A stretch of 64,000 nucleotides of DNA from Arhodomonas sp052060015 (GTDB lineage: Bacteria > Pseudomonadota > Gammaproteobacteria > Nitrococcales > Nitrococcaceae): positions 225,456 to 289,455 of the forward strand of contig NZ_JBPODZ010000004.1 of NCBI RefSeq assembly GCF_052060015.1, written 5' to 3'. Within the stretch, counting starts at the first letter, position 1, and each line of letters opens with the position of its first letter. Below are positions 40,500 through 49,774 of the stretch, in pieces. The position numbers and the translations under genes were made by a program. Below the pieces are notes generated by a model. The model was not told where the DNA came from. It saw only the letters and a list, made by a program, of their open reading frames with translations, and made no database searches.

Positions 40500-41115
40500 G
40501 AGCGATCGATCCAAGCACAGCGCCGGGGCCGTCCATGTGGGGGCGGCCCGTCTCCCCACCCGCTGGGGGGCATTCATCATCCACGGCTTCGAGGAGCCCG
40601 GCCGGGACCATGAGCACGTCGCCCTGGTAATGGGGGAGGTGGAGGGCGTGGAGGCGGTGCTGGTGCGGGTGCACTCCGAATGCCTGACTGGCGATGCCCT
40701 GTTCAGCCAGCGTTGCGACTGCGGCCCGCAGCTCGAGGCGGCGCTGGAGCGGATCGGCCGCGAGGGCCGTGGGGTGTTGGTGTATCTCCGCCAGGAGGGC
40801 CGGGGGATCGGGCTGCTGAATAAGATCCGCGCCTACGGGGTCCAGGATCGGGAGGGTGCGGACACCGTGGAGGCCAACGAGGCCCTGGGCTTCGCGGCGG
40901 ACGCCCGTGACTACACGGTGGCCGCGGACATGCTCCGCTATCTCGGCGTGCGCTCGGTACGCCTGCTCACCAACAACCCCAGCAAGGTCACGGGCCTCGA
41001 GGCCGCTGGTGTGCGGGTGAGCGAGCGGCTGGCCCTGCACGCCGGGCGCAACCCCCACAATCACACCTACCTGGAGACGAAGGCGGCCAAGTTCGGCCAC
41101 CTCTTTGAGGAGTGA
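40498..41115 (+). CDS. ribA: GTP cyclohydrolase II
   Basis: First committed step of riboflavin synthesis: GTP to the formamidopyrimidine phosphate. 205 residues. Zinc ligands are intact in HSECLTGDALFSQRCDCGPQLEAAL; the catalytic segment RQEGRGIGLLNKIRAYGVQD and the LLTNNPSKV motif are present. It stands apart from the rib operon at 56-59.5 kb, whose RibBA has a degenerate cyclohydrolase half, so this gene is likely the only functional RibA in the window. Confidence 0.95.
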   Translation: MSDRSKHSAGAVHVGAARLPTRWGAFIIHGFEEPGRDHEHVALVMGEVEGVEAVLVRVHSECLTGDALFSQRCDCGPQLEAALERIGREGRGVLVYLRQEGRGIGLLNKIRAYGVQDREGADTVEANEALGFAADARDYTVAADMLRYLGVRSVRLLTNNPSKVTGLEAAGVRVSERLALHAGRNPHNHTYLETKAAKFGHLFEE

Positions 41116-41130
41116 GGACTGGGCACCGCT

Positions 41131-41904
41131 TCAGAGCGGGACCCGATAGCTGCCCTCGTCGAGTAGGTCGACCCCGCACTCGAGCTGCTCGATCCAGTCC
41201 AGGAAGCGATGGATCATTTCCCTTCCCTTGAACGGACGCCCGTGCTGCGGTACGAGCCAGTCGATGTCCATGCCGCGCACCATCCGCGCCCATAGCCGGC
41301 ACGCCCGGTTGGCCGTCATGTAACGCTGATGGAAGCCGCGCATGGTGGGGATATGGGCCTCGAAATCGGTCACCGGCTCGCCGGGATGATCGTCCACTAG
41401 GGAGGCCCCCATATCCCCCGAGAACAAAATCTTCGCCTTCGGGTCATAGAACTGGAAGTTCCCCACGGAGTGGAGGAAATGCGCCGGAACGGCCTTGATC
41501 ACGGAGTCGCCGAGTGGGACGTTACCCCCCTGGTCCTCCAGCCCGATGATACGATTGGCGATGCGCGCGCTCTGGTAGGAGGGCACCAGGTGGGGCAGGA
41601 AGCGGGTCCACAGCCGCGAGCAGACCACCTTGCAGTCGGTGTACATCAGCCAGCGGTCCAGGGAGGCGATAATGTCCGGATCCTGGTGGGAGGCGAAGAC
41701 GTACTCCATGTCCTTGATCCGGATCTGGCGGCCGATGGTTACCGACAGCGGGGTGTAGGTGAGGTCGCCACCGGGATCGATCAGCCCCGCGTGATCGCCA
41801 TCCAGTATCAGGAACTGGTTCGACTGTATGCCGTGTTCCCCGGCGACCAGGGTGTCGAAGGTGTAGCAGGCGTGGTGTCCGTCGTTATAGAGCTCGATTG
41901 ACAT
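41131..41904 (-). CDS. Di-iron MBL-fold protein (ODP-like oxygen-binding protein)
   Basis: 257 residues, metallo-beta-lactamase fold without a flavodoxin domain. The metal motif ASHQDPDI (in place of HxHxDH), HFLHSVGNF, FSGDMGAS and PQHGRPF resemble the oxygen-binding di-iron proteins (ODP) and the di-iron half of flavo-di-iron proteins. Known ODPs bind oxygen in signalling. A perfect FNR box lies about 100 bp upstream, which suits an oxygen or NO related role (inference). Confidence 0.82.
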   Translation of the reverse strand: MSIELYNDGHHACYTFDTLVAGEHGIQSNQFLILDGDHAGLIDPGGDLTYTPLSVTIGRQIRIKDMEYVFASHQDPDIIASLDRWLMYTDCKVVCSRLWTRFLPHLVPSYQSARIANRIIGLEDQGGNVPLGDSVIKAVPAHFLHSVGNFQFYDPKAKILFSGDMGASLVDDHPGEPVTDFEAHIPTMRGFHQRYMTANRACRLWARMVRGMDIDWLVPQHGRPFKGREMIHRFLDWIEQLECGVDLLDEGSYRVPL

Positions 41905-42000
41905 TTCGCGTTTCCGATCCTCAGGGCTGTGCCTCGGCAGTTCTTTCGCAGTGCCCGCTGCCGACTGCCGCCAAGGCTATCGTTTCAAGGTGGGCGTCCG

Positions 42001-42014
42001 TTGATCCAGATCAA
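42001..42014. promoter_or_regulatory. Perfect FNR/ANR box
   Basis: TTGATCCAGATCAA matches TTGAT-N4-ATCAA completely. It lies between the ODP-like gene (leftward) and the RND operon (rightward). A plus-strand -10 candidate TATCAA (42037-42042) is centred 32 bp from the box centre, the class II activator spacing; the leftward -10 is less clear. Confidence 0.72.
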
Positions 42015-42104
42015 TAATCCCGAGTCGCCAGTGCGCTATCAACCCCTCCCGCCAATGTCCTCAGGCCGCAAGCATCGCCGCCACCCGTCGCGGATGTCCG
42101 TTCT

Positions 42105-43193
42105 ATGAGCCGTTTTGTTCCCCCCTGGCTGTTGGCCCTGCTCGTGCTTCTCACCGTTGGGGCGTGGATTGCCAGCGGCTACGTGGTCCGTGGCGAGGGG
42201 CGCGAGGAGGCCGGCGGCAACCCCCCTTCGACCCAACCCATGGCCGTGGAGGTCGACGAGCCTGAGTCCCGGCGCATCACCCGGGAGCTGGTGCTACAGG
42301 GGCAGTCCCGGGCGGAGCGACGGGTGACGGTGCGCGCCGAGGTGGCCGGCCGTGTCCGAGAGCTCCCCGAGGCCAAGGGCGCGAGGGTGGAGGTGGATAC
42401 AGTGCTGGCACGGTTGGCCATGAACGACCGGCAGGCGCGACTGCGCGAGGCGCGGGCGCTGGTCGCCCAGCGCGAGGAGGAGGCGGAGGCGGCCCAGCGC
42501 CTCGGCGATAGCGGCTTCCAGTCCCGCACCCAGATCCGTGGCGCGGAGGCGGCGCTGGAGGCGGCACGGGCCCGGCTGGCCGCGATCGAGGAGGAGATCG
42601 AGAATACCCGGGTAAGGGCGCCGTTTGCCGGGATCCTGGACGGGCTCCCGGTGGAGGAGGGGGATTACCTGACGCCGGGCTCCGCGGTGGCGGAGCTGGT
42701 GGACCTGGACCCCTTGCTGGTGGTGGTCAACGTACCGCAACGGGACATCGAATCGCTGCGGGAGGCCGGCGAGGTCGGCGTGCGCTTCGCCACCGGTGCG
42801 AGCCGGCAGGGGCGCGTGGGCTTCGTCGCGGCCAGCGCCGATGAGGACACGCGGACGTTCCGGGTGGAGATCGCGGTGCCCAACGAGGAGGGCGCGATCC
42901 CGGCGGGGGTCAGTGCCACGGCGCGGGTACCGGTGGGGGCCACCGCTGCCCATTTCCTCTCGCCCGCCGTGCTCGTACTCAATGATGATGGCGAGCTGGG
43001 CGTGAAGGGCGTGGACGACGACGGCGTGGTGGTGTTCCATCCGGTGGAGGTGGTCCGTGCCGAACGCGAGGGCTTCTGGGTGGCCGGGCTGCCGCAGGGC
43101 GTTCGGGTGATCACGGTGGGCCAGGGCTTCGTCCGGGAGGGCGAGGAGGTCCGCGTGGTGGCCGCCGAGGACTCACCGCTGGGGCAGCGCTGA
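42105..43193 (+). CDS. RND efflux periplasmic adaptor (membrane fusion protein)
   Basis: 362 residues. One N-terminal membrane anchor (WLLALLVLLTVGAWIASG), then lipoyl halves (VRAEVAGRVRELP and RAPFAGILDGLPVEEGDYL) flanking a coiled-coil hairpin at about 105-165, and beta-barrel domains. Links the adjacent RND pump to an outer-membrane channel; no channel gene is present here. Two base pairs separate it from the pump gene. Confidence 0.93.
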   Translation: MSRFVPPWLLALLVLLTVGAWIASGYVVRGEGREEAGGNPPSTQPMAVEVDEPESRRITRELVLQGQSRAERRVTVRAEVAGRVRELPEAKGARVEVDTVLARLAMNDRQARLREARALVAQREEEAEAAQRLGDSGFQSRTQIRGAEAALEAARARLAAIEEEIENTRVRAPFAGILDGLPVEEGDYLTPGSAVAELVDLDPLLVVVNVPQRDIESLREAGEVGVRFATGASRQGRVGFVAASADEDTRTFRVEIAVPNEEGAIPAGVSATARVPVGATAAHFLSPAVLVLNDDGELGVKGVDDDGVVVFHPVEVVRAEREGFWVAGLPQGVRVITVGQGFVREGEEVRVVAAEDSPLGQR

Positions 43194-43195
43194 AC

Positions 43196-46100
43196 ATGGC
43201 GGACATGATCGCCGCTACCTTCTCGCGCAGCCGCACCGTCCTGCTCCTGCTGGTGATGATCCTGCTGCTCGGCGCCAATGCCTACGTCAATATCCCCAAA
43301 GAGGCGGAGCCGGATGTCGCCATACCCATCATCTATGTCTCGGTAGGCCACGAGGGGGTCTCGCCGGAAGACGGTGAGCGCCTGCTGGCCCGGCCGTTGG
43401 AGACCGAGCTCCAGTCCATCGAGGGCCTCAAGGAGATGCGCACCACCGCTGCGCTGGGGTATGTGGCCGTGATCCTGGAGTTCGAGGCGGGCTTTGACGC
43501 CGACCAGGCGTTGCGGGACGTGCGTGAGGCCGTGGACATCGCCAAGTCCGATCTGCCCCCCGCCAGTGATGAGCCGCGGGTCCAGGAGGTCAACGTCGCG
43601 CTCTTCCCGGTGCTCACCGTCGCCCTTTCCGGGCCGGTTCCCGAGCGGACCCTGTTGGAGCAGGCCCGGGCCCTGCAGGACCGTCTGGAGGCGTTGCCCA
43701 ATGTGCTGGAGGCGGATATCGGCGGCGAGCGCGAGGAGGTGTTGGAGGTCATCGTCGACCACCAGGTCATGGAGACCTACGGCGTCGACTACGAGCGGCT
43801 TTTCTCCCGGGTGCGCAACAACAACCTGCTGGTGGCGGCGGGCACACTGGACACCGGGGCCGGCCGGCTCCCGGTCAAGGTCCCCGGCCTCATCGAGGGC
43901 TTCGGGGACGTACAGGATCTGCCGCTGAAGGCCAGTGGCGATCGGGTGGTCACCTTCGGGGACGTCGCCCGCGTCCGCCGCACGTTCAAGGACGCCGACG
44001 AGTTCGCCCGGGTCGACGGACAGCCGGCGCTGACCCTGGAGGTGTCCAAGCGGGTGGGTGCCAACATCATCGAGACCACCGCCGCGGCCCGCGCCGTGGT
44101 GGAGCAGGCCCGCGCCGACTGGCCGGAGGGGCTGGGGGTGGCCTACCTGCAGGACCGTTCCGAGGATATCCGCACCATGCTGCGGGACCTCCAGAACAAT
44201 GTCCTTGCCGGTGTCGTTCTGGTGATGGCGGTGGTCATTGCCGCCCTGGGCTGGCGGCCGGCGGTGCTGGTGGGCCTGGCCATACCGGGTTCGTTCCTGG
44301 CCGGTATCCTCGCGGTCCACCTGCTCGGCTATACCATGAACATCGTGGTGCTGTTCAGCTTGATTCTGGTCGTGGGGATGCTGGTGGACGGTGCCATCGT
44401 GGTGGTGGAGCTCGCCGAACGCCGCCTTGCCGAGGGCTGGGGCCGGCGTGAGGCCTATCTCCACGGCGCCCAGCGCATGGCGCCGCCGGTGATCTCCGCC
44501 ACCGCCACCACGCTGTCGGTGTTCCTGCCGTTGATGTTCTGGCCCGGCGTGGTCGGCGAGTTCATGAAGTATCTCCCCATCACGGTGCTGCTGACCCTGA
44601 CCGCCTCCCTGGCCATGGCGTTGGTGTTCATCCCTGTGCTCGGTGGCGTCATTGCCCGGCCCAGTGCCGCCGCCACCGCCAATGCCGAGGCCCTCGTGGC
44701 CGCCGAGCGCGGCGATCTCGCGAGCCTGCGTGGTTTCGTGGGCGCGTACGTGCGCTTGCTCGGCCGTGCCCTCAATCACCCCACCGCCGTGCTGCTGTTC
44801 ATCGTCGCGGCCGTGGCCGCGACGTACGGCGCCTACGGGCTGCTTGGGCGCGGGGTGGAATTCTTTCCGGATGTGGAGCCCGAGTTGGCCCAGGTCCAGG
44901 TCCACGCCCGCGGGGATCTCTCGATACGGGAGAAGGACGAGCTGGTGCGCGCCGTGGAGCGCCGGCTGCTCGCCTTCGAAGAGATCGAACACGTCTATGC
45001 GCGCACCATCAGCGATCCCCAGGGATTGCAGAACGTCACTCCGGATACCGTGGGCGTCATCCAGCTGGATTTCCGGCCGTGGGAGCAGCGACGCCCGGCG
45101 GCGGAGATCATGGCGGAGATGCGCAAAGCCACTGCCGATCTGCCCGGCATCCGCGTGGAGATCCGCAAGGCCCAGGCGGGCCCCGGCCAGGGCAAGCCGA
45201 TACAGCTCCAGGTGGCGGCGGCCAACGGCCTGCATGCCGCGGTGGAACGGATCCGCGGGCTCATGGAAGGACTCGGCGGCTTCAGTGACATCGAGGATAA
45301 TCGCCCGGTGGCTGGCGTCGAGTGGCGTATCGAGGTGGACCGGGAGAAGGCGGCCCGCTACGGCGCGGATATCCAGCTCGTGGGCAATGCCGTGCAGCTG
45401 GTGACCAATGGCATCTTGCTCGCGGACTATCGCCCGGACGACGCCGACGACGAGGTCGACATCCGCGTTCGTTTCCCCGCCGAGGACCGTAGCCTGGAGA
45501 CCCTGGAGCGGCTGCGTGTGCCCACCGATTACGGCCAGGTCCCCATCGGCAACTTCGTCGACCTCCGGCCCGGGCCGAGTACCGGGACCATCGAGCGGGT
45601 GGACGGCCGTCGGGTCTTCACTATCCGCGCCGACGCCGCCGAGGGGCGGCTGGTGGATAACCAGGTCCAGCGCCTGCGTACCGCGCTGGCCGAGGCGGAG
45701 CTGCCAGACGGGGTAGAGGTCAGCTTCGCCGGCGAGGACGAGGACCAGCGCGAGGCCCAGGAGTTTCTCAGTGCCGCCTTCATGGTGGCGGTACTGTTCA
45801 TGGCACTCATCCTGGTGGGGCAGTTCAACAGCTTCTACCAGGCGATCCTGGTGCTCTCCGCCATTGCCTTTTCCACTGCGGGCGTCCTGCTCGGGCTGTT
45901 GGTCACCCAGCGGCCCTTCGGGATCGTCATGGTGGGCGTGGGCATGATCGCGCTGGCGGGCATCGTGGTGAACAACAACATCGTGCTCATCGACACCTAT
46001 AACGCCCTGCGCCGGGAGGGGCAGGGCGTGCGGGAGGCGGTCCTGCGCACTGCGGCCCAGCGCCTGCGGCCGGTGCTGTTGACCTCGGTGACCACCATCC

Positions 46101-46309
46101 TTGGTCTCATGCCGATGGTGCTGAAGCTCAACGTCGACATCATCGGCCGGGAGATTCAGTACAACGCCCCCTCCACCCAGTGGTGGGCCCAGCTCTCCAG
46201 CGCCATCGCCGGCGGTCTCGCCTTCGCCACCGTGCTGACGTTGATCCTCACGCCCTGCTTGCTGATGTTGGGCGCCAACGTTGGCGATGCCCTCAGCCGG
46301 CGGCGATGA
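43196..46309 (+). CDS. RND efflux transporter permease
   Basis: 1037-residue proton-driven inner-membrane pump, HAE1/AcrB-like. Two six-helix bundles and two large periplasmic loops. TM4 reads VGMLVDGAIVVVE: one aspartate is kept while the second Asp of the AcrB DD pair is Gly. TM10 reads GIVVNNNIVLID, where AcrB has a Lys; this is common in the wider family. The 3' end overlaps the convergent dehalogenase gene by 17 bp. Confidence 0.94.
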   Translation: MADMIAATFSRSRTVLLLLVMILLLGANAYVNIPKEAEPDVAIPIIYVSVGHEGVSPEDGERLLARPLETELQSIEGLKEMRTTAALGYVAVILEFEAGFDADQALRDVREAVDIAKSDLPPASDEPRVQEVNVALFPVLTVALSGPVPERTLLEQARALQDRLEALPNVLEADIGGEREEVLEVIVDHQVMETYGVDYERLFSRVRNNNLLVAAGTLDTGAGRLPVKVPGLIEGFGDVQDLPLKASGDRVVTFGDVARVRRTFKDADEFARVDGQPALTLEVSKRVGANIIETTAAARAVVEQARADWPEGLGVAYLQDRSEDIRTMLRDLQNNVLAGVVLVMAVVIAALGWRPAVLVGLAIPGSFLAGILAVHLLGYTMNIVVLFSLILVVGMLVDGAIVVVELAERRLAEGWGRREAYLHGAQRMAPPVISATATTLSVFLPLMFWPGVVGEFMKYLPITVLLTLTASLAMALVFIPVLGGVIARPSAAATANAEALVAAERGDLASLRGFVGAYVRLLGRALNHPTAVLLFIVAAVAATYGAYGLLGRGVEFFPDVEPELAQVQVHARGDLSIREKDELVRAVERRLLAFEEIEHVYARTISDPQGLQNVTPDTVGVIQLDFRPWEQRRPAAEIMAEMRKATADLPGIRVEIRKAQAGPGQGKPIQLQVAAANGLHAAVERIRGLMEGLGGFSDIEDNRPVAGVEWRIEVDREKAARYGADIQLVGNAVQLVTNGILLADYRPDDADDEVDIRVRFPAEDRSLETLERLRVPTDYGQVPIGNFVDLRPGPSTGTIERVDGRRVFTIRADAAEGRLVDNQVQRLRTALAEAELPDGVEVSFAGEDEDQREAQEFLSAAFMVAVLFMALILVGQFNSFYQAILVLSAIAFSTAGVLLGLLVTQRPFGIVMVGVGMIALAGIVVNNNIVLIDTYNALRREGQGVREAVLRTAAQRLRPVLLTSVTTILGLMPMVLKLNVDIIGREIQYNAPSTQWWAQLSSAIAGGLAFATVLTLILTPCLLMLGANVGDALSRRR

Positions 46310-46961
46310 GCTCCCTGCTCACCGCCTTGAGATCGGCGCCGATGATCTGTGGCGGCGGGAATAGCGCCTCCCACACCTGCCCCGGACGCGCCACGAAGGC
46401 CCCGCGCCAGCCGGCGCTCATGGCGCCGGCCACGTCCCAGCCGTGGGCCGCTACCATGGTCAGGGCGGCGGGCGGTTCGCCCAGGGTCGAGGCCGCGGTC
46501 TCGTAGACTGCACGTGCTGGCTTCAGCGCCCGGGCACGATCCACCGACAGCGCTTCGCTGAAGAGCGGGCGCAGACCGGCATGGGCGAGTTGCTCGTCCA
46601 TCGCCTCCGGGGCGGAATTGGTGAGCGCCACCAGGCGAAAGCCCGCGTCGCGCAGGTCCTCCAGCGCCTCCGGAACCTCGGGGTGCGGCGGCAGCCGGCG
46701 CATGGCCGCGCCCACCGCCTGGCGGTCGTCGTCGGCGAGGGTGAGGCCGCGGCGCTCGGCGACCATGGCGAGCGCCGCGGCCCCAACGGCACTGAAGTCC
46801 TCGTAACGGCCGGTGAGTGTGATGGTCATGGCGCTCTGCAATACCTGCGTGAACCACTCCCGTCGTGCCCCTGCATCCCCGAACAGGCGCTCGAACAGCG
46901 GATCCAGCGCCGCCAGGTCGAGCAGCGTTTCATTGACATCAAATACAATCGTCTGCGCCAT
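46293..46961 (-). CDS. Haloacid dehalogenase type II
   Basis: 222-residue HAD hydrolase of the L-2-haloacid dehalogenase group. Seen: nucleophile motif VFDVNETLLDL, LVALTNSAPEAMDEQL, the lysine in RALKPARAVYE, and MVAAHGWDVAGAMSAGWRGAFVARPGQ. Family knowledge suggests hydrolytic release of halide from 2-haloacids; natural substrates may differ. Confidence 0.92.
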   Translation of the reverse strand: MAQTIVFDVNETLLDLAALDPLFERLFGDAGARREWFTQVLQSAMTITLTGRYEDFSAVGAAALAMVAERRGLTLADDDRQAVGAAMRRLPPHPEVPEALEDLRDAGFRLVALTNSAPEAMDEQLAHAGLRPLFSEALSVDRARALKPARAVYETAASTLGEPPAALTMVAAHGWDVAGAMSAGWRGAFVARPGQVWEALFPPPQIIGADLKAVSRELIAAG

Positions 46962-47034
46962 GCTACCTCCGGGTTCCGGGCGTCGGTCTGTCGTCCCACT
47001 CGGTTAACGTTTGCAGGATCGAAGGTGTCTGTCC

Positions 47035-48912
47035 ATGGGGCGTGTCCCGGCGGCCATTCGCGAATACTGGATCCGGGGCGGTTCGTCCTCCCGGGCACCG
47101 GCCCGGATACGCCGACGCCTGGCCGAGATGCCCGGGGTCAGCGGGGTATGGACCGATGGCTCCGTGCTCCGGGTACGGGGTTCGGTGCCGTTCGACATGC
47201 TTGAGCGGATTGCCCACGACAGCGGCTGCGCCATCGAGCCCCGTCCTCTCCGGCCATACTCCGCGCCGGCCACCACCGCTGCGGTCAGGCTGGTCGGGGT
47301 GGCGGCGGCTGTGTTGCTGGTCGTCGACGCCCTCGCCCAGTCCTTCGAGGGCGGTACGGCCTGGCGGCTGCTCTCCCTGGCCCTCGCGCTGGCGGCGACG
47401 TTGTGTCTGGCGCGGGCATGGCGGCGTGACCGGCGTCCGTATCCCTTCGCCGGTTTGAATGCCCTGGTCGCGTTGGCCCTGGTCGGGAGCTGGGTCCATG
47501 CAGGATTCGCCGCAGTTGTGCCGGAGCGTCTGCCCCTCGACGGAGAGGTGGGCTATCTCGCCTTTCCGCTGTTCACCCTCGCCGTATACGTCGGAGGACT
47601 GCTGTGGGTGGAGGCCGGGGAGCTCCTGCCGGCGGGGCCCGGCGGGGGCGCCGATGATGGGCCGGCGCGGCGGTCCGTCTACGAGCTGGCCAACCGCGTC
47701 GCCCTGGTCATGGCCATCGCCACGCTGGCCCTGATTGCGATAATGGTAGCCGTATGGCTGGTTGCGGACGAGTTCGGTCTCGCTGTCCTCGCCGGGTGTA
47801 CGCTGGCCGTGCTCGCCGGCCTTCCCGCCTTGCCCTTGGGCGTTGCCCTGACCGCAAGATTCGGTCTCGGCCGTCTGGCCGAGCATGGTGCCATGGCCCG
47901 CACCGAGGGCGCGCTGCCTACCCTCGCCGGACTGCGTGCGGTGGTCTTCGACAAGAGCGGGACGCTGACCACTGGTGACCCGGAGGTGGTGGCGGTGGAA
48001 CCGGTGGAGGGGGTGGCCATACGGGATCTCTTCCGCTGGGCAGCGGCCGCCGAGGCCGCCGCCGCGCCGGGCGCGGTGACCCGGGCGGCAAGGGAACGCG
48101 GCATCCCTGTCCATCCTCCCGCCGCGTTTCGCCGCCTTCCCGGGGGCGGCGTGTCGGTGGAGCCGGCGGACGGCCGGCGCGTTACCATCGGCCCGGATGC
48201 CGCTCTCGTGGAGGCCGGCATCGATAACCCCCTCAGCCCGCGCGGGGCGGAGCTGAAGGCGGAGGGCAGCACGCCGCTGTTCGTCGCCGTGGACGGCGTC
48301 CTGGCGGGCGCGATCGCCCTGTCGGATCCGCTGCGCCCCGAGGCGGCAGACGTTGTCGAAAGGGTGCGTGCCCTCGACCTGGAGGTGGTGTTGCTCACCG
48401 GCGACGATGCCCTCGCGGCCCGGGCGGTGGCCGATCGCCTGGGTATCGCGCTGGTGCGTGCGGGGGCGGAGGGCGGGGCCAAGGTGGACGAGCTGCGGGC
48501 GCTGCGCGAGGAGTATGGCCCGGTGGCGATGGTCGGCAACGGGGTCGACGATGCCGATGCCCTCGCGCGCGCGGATGTGGGGATCGCGGTTTTCGGGGCC
48601 GACCCCGAGGCGGCCCGCCGCGCATCGGTGACGCTGGCCCGGGACTCCCTCCACGCCGTTGCCGATGCCCTGGTCCTCGCCCGGTTCAGCCTCCGCAATC
48701 TGCTTGTCGGCAGCGGAATGGCCGCCACGTATTGCCTGGCCCTGGCTCCGGTCGCGGCCGGGTTGTCGCAACCCCTGTTCGGTTGGCTGCTCACCCCCAT
48801 GGCGATGCTGGTGTTAATGCTACTATCGATGGCGACCGTGGCGGTCAACGCCGCGCGCTTATGCTTTCAGGAGGTGGGCTCTGCGCCTCCGCCGGGGAAA
48901 CGAGGTCTGTAG
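47035..48912 (+). CDS. Degenerate heavy-metal P-type ATPase lacking the actuator domain
   Basis: 625-residue relative of P1B-type ATPases. Present: an HMA-like N-terminal fold without CxxC, four N-terminal helices, phosphorylation motif FDKSGTLTTGD (Asp306), LLTGDDALAARAVADRLGI and MVGNGVDDADALARADVGIAV. Altered or missing: the transport motif CPC is replaced by a cysteine-free LPA stretch (263-265), DKTGT reads DKSGT, GDGxND reads GNGVDD, and the A-domain with TGE (normally about 110 residues) is absent between helices at about 205 and 220. ATG at 47035 is the chosen start. A metal pump is unlikely. An M48 lipoprotein protease gene follows after 2 bp. Confidence 0.82.
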   Translation: MGRVPAAIREYWIRGGSSSRAPARIRRRLAEMPGVSGVWTDGSVLRVRGSVPFDMLERIAHDSGCAIEPRPLRPYSAPATTAAVRLVGVAAAVLLVVDALAQSFEGGTAWRLLSLALALAATLCLARAWRRDRRPYPFAGLNALVALALVGSWVHAGFAAVVPERLPLDGEVGYLAFPLFTLAVYVGGLLWVEAGELLPAGPGGGADDGPARRSVYELANRVALVMAIATLALIAIMVAVWLVADEFGLAVLAGCTLAVLAGLPALPLGVALTARFGLGRLAEHGAMARTEGALPTLAGLRAVVFDKSGTLTTGDPEVVAVEPVEGVAIRDLFRWAAAAEAAAAPGAVTRAARERGIPVHPPAAFRRLPGGGVSVEPADGRRVTIGPDAALVEAGIDNPLSPRGAELKAEGSTPLFVAVDGVLAGAIALSDPLRPEAADVVERVRALDLEVVLLTGDDALAARAVADRLGIALVRAGAEGGAKVDELRALREEYGPVAMVGNGVDDADALARADVGIAVFGADPEAARRASVTLARDSLHAVADALVLARFSLRNLLVGSGMAATYCLALAPVAAGLSQPLFGWLLTPMAMLVLMLLSMATVAVNAARLCFQEVGSAPPPGKRGL

Positions 48913-48914
48913 GC

Positions 48915-49727
48915 ATGCTTCGTCGTCTGCTCGTCACCGTCATCGTGGCCGCCGTGGTCGTCGCCTGTGCTACCTCCCCAACCGGCCGTCGCCAGCTGCA
49001 GCTCTTCCCGCCGGGCCAGATGCAGGCCATGGGGGCCGCTGCCTTCGCGGAGATGAAGGAGGAGCAGCCCGTGGTCCGTAACCGGGAGGTCACCGGCTAC
49101 GTCCGTTGCGTGACCGATGCGGTCACCGAGGTGCTGCCCGCGCGTTATCGCCTGGACGAGGGCTGGGAGGTGGAGGTCTTCGACGACGACAGGGCCAACG
49201 CCTTCGCGCTGCCCGGCGGCAAGATCGGCGTTCATGCCGGTATGTTGGAGCTCGCCGAGACCCCCGACCAGCTCGCCGCGGTGATCGGCCACGAGATCGC
49301 CCACGTGATGGCCGATCACAGCAACGAGCGCATGTCCCAGCAGTTTGCCGTGGGCTCCGGGCTCGCGGTGGCCGGCGTCATCGCCGGTAGCGGTGACGGG
49401 GACCGGCAGCAGGCGCTGGCGCTGCTCGGACTCGGCGCCCAGGTGGGGGTTCTGCTGCCGTTCAGCCGCCTCCACGAGAGCGAGGCCGATGAGATCGGCC
49501 TGGAGTTGATGGCGCGGGCCGGTTTCGATCCCCGGGAGGCCGTCGCCTTGTGGCGGAACATGAGTGAGGAAGCGGAGGGCCGAGCGCCGCCGGAGTTTCT
49601 CTCCACCCATCCTTCCCATGGGACCCGCATCGAGGACCTACAGGCGCGTATGCCCCGGGCCCTCGATCTCTACCGCAGCGCCCGGGCCGAGGGGCGGGAG
49701 CCTCGGTGCGTGCGGGTGGTACCGTAA
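48915..49727 (+). CDS. M48-family metallopeptidase lipoprotein
   Basis: 270 residues. Signal with lipobox VVACA (Cys18) followed by TSPTGRRQLQLFP, typical of M48 proteins such as LoiP/YcaL. Zinc motif HEIAH with third ligand in HESEADEIG. Likely an outer- or inner-membrane-anchored periplasmic protease for envelope quality control. Two base pairs after the degenerate ATPase gene. Confidence 0.94.
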   Translation: MLRRLLVTVIVAAVVVACATSPTGRRQLQLFPPGQMQAMGAAAFAEMKEEQPVVRNREVTGYVRCVTDAVTEVLPARYRLDEGWEVEVFDDDRANAFALPGGKIGVHAGMLELAETPDQLAAVIGHEIAHVMADHSNERMSQQFAVGSGLAVAGVIAGSGDGDRQQALALLGLGAQVGVLLPFSRLHESEADEIGLELMARAGFDPREAVALWRNMSEEAEGRAPPEFLSTHPSHGTRIEDLQARMPRALDLYRSARAEGREPRCVRVVP

Positions 49728-49774
49728 TGCGAGCGTGCGGTAGGACGGCTTTGGAGGGGCGTTACGCGCAGAGG

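Noticed and set aside
42001..42014. Reading the FNR box as a simple CRP site
   Set aside because: CRP sites need TGTGA-N6-TCACA; this sequence matches TTGAT-N4-ATCAA exactly.
42665..45235. 856-codon open frame on the minus strand
   Set aside because: Antisense to the RND adaptor and pump; His/Gln/Gly-rich composition typical of a reverse-complement shadow.
46963..48771. 602-codon open frame on the minus strand
   Set aside because: Antisense to the degenerate P-type ATPase; Arg/Gly/His/Gln-rich without homology.
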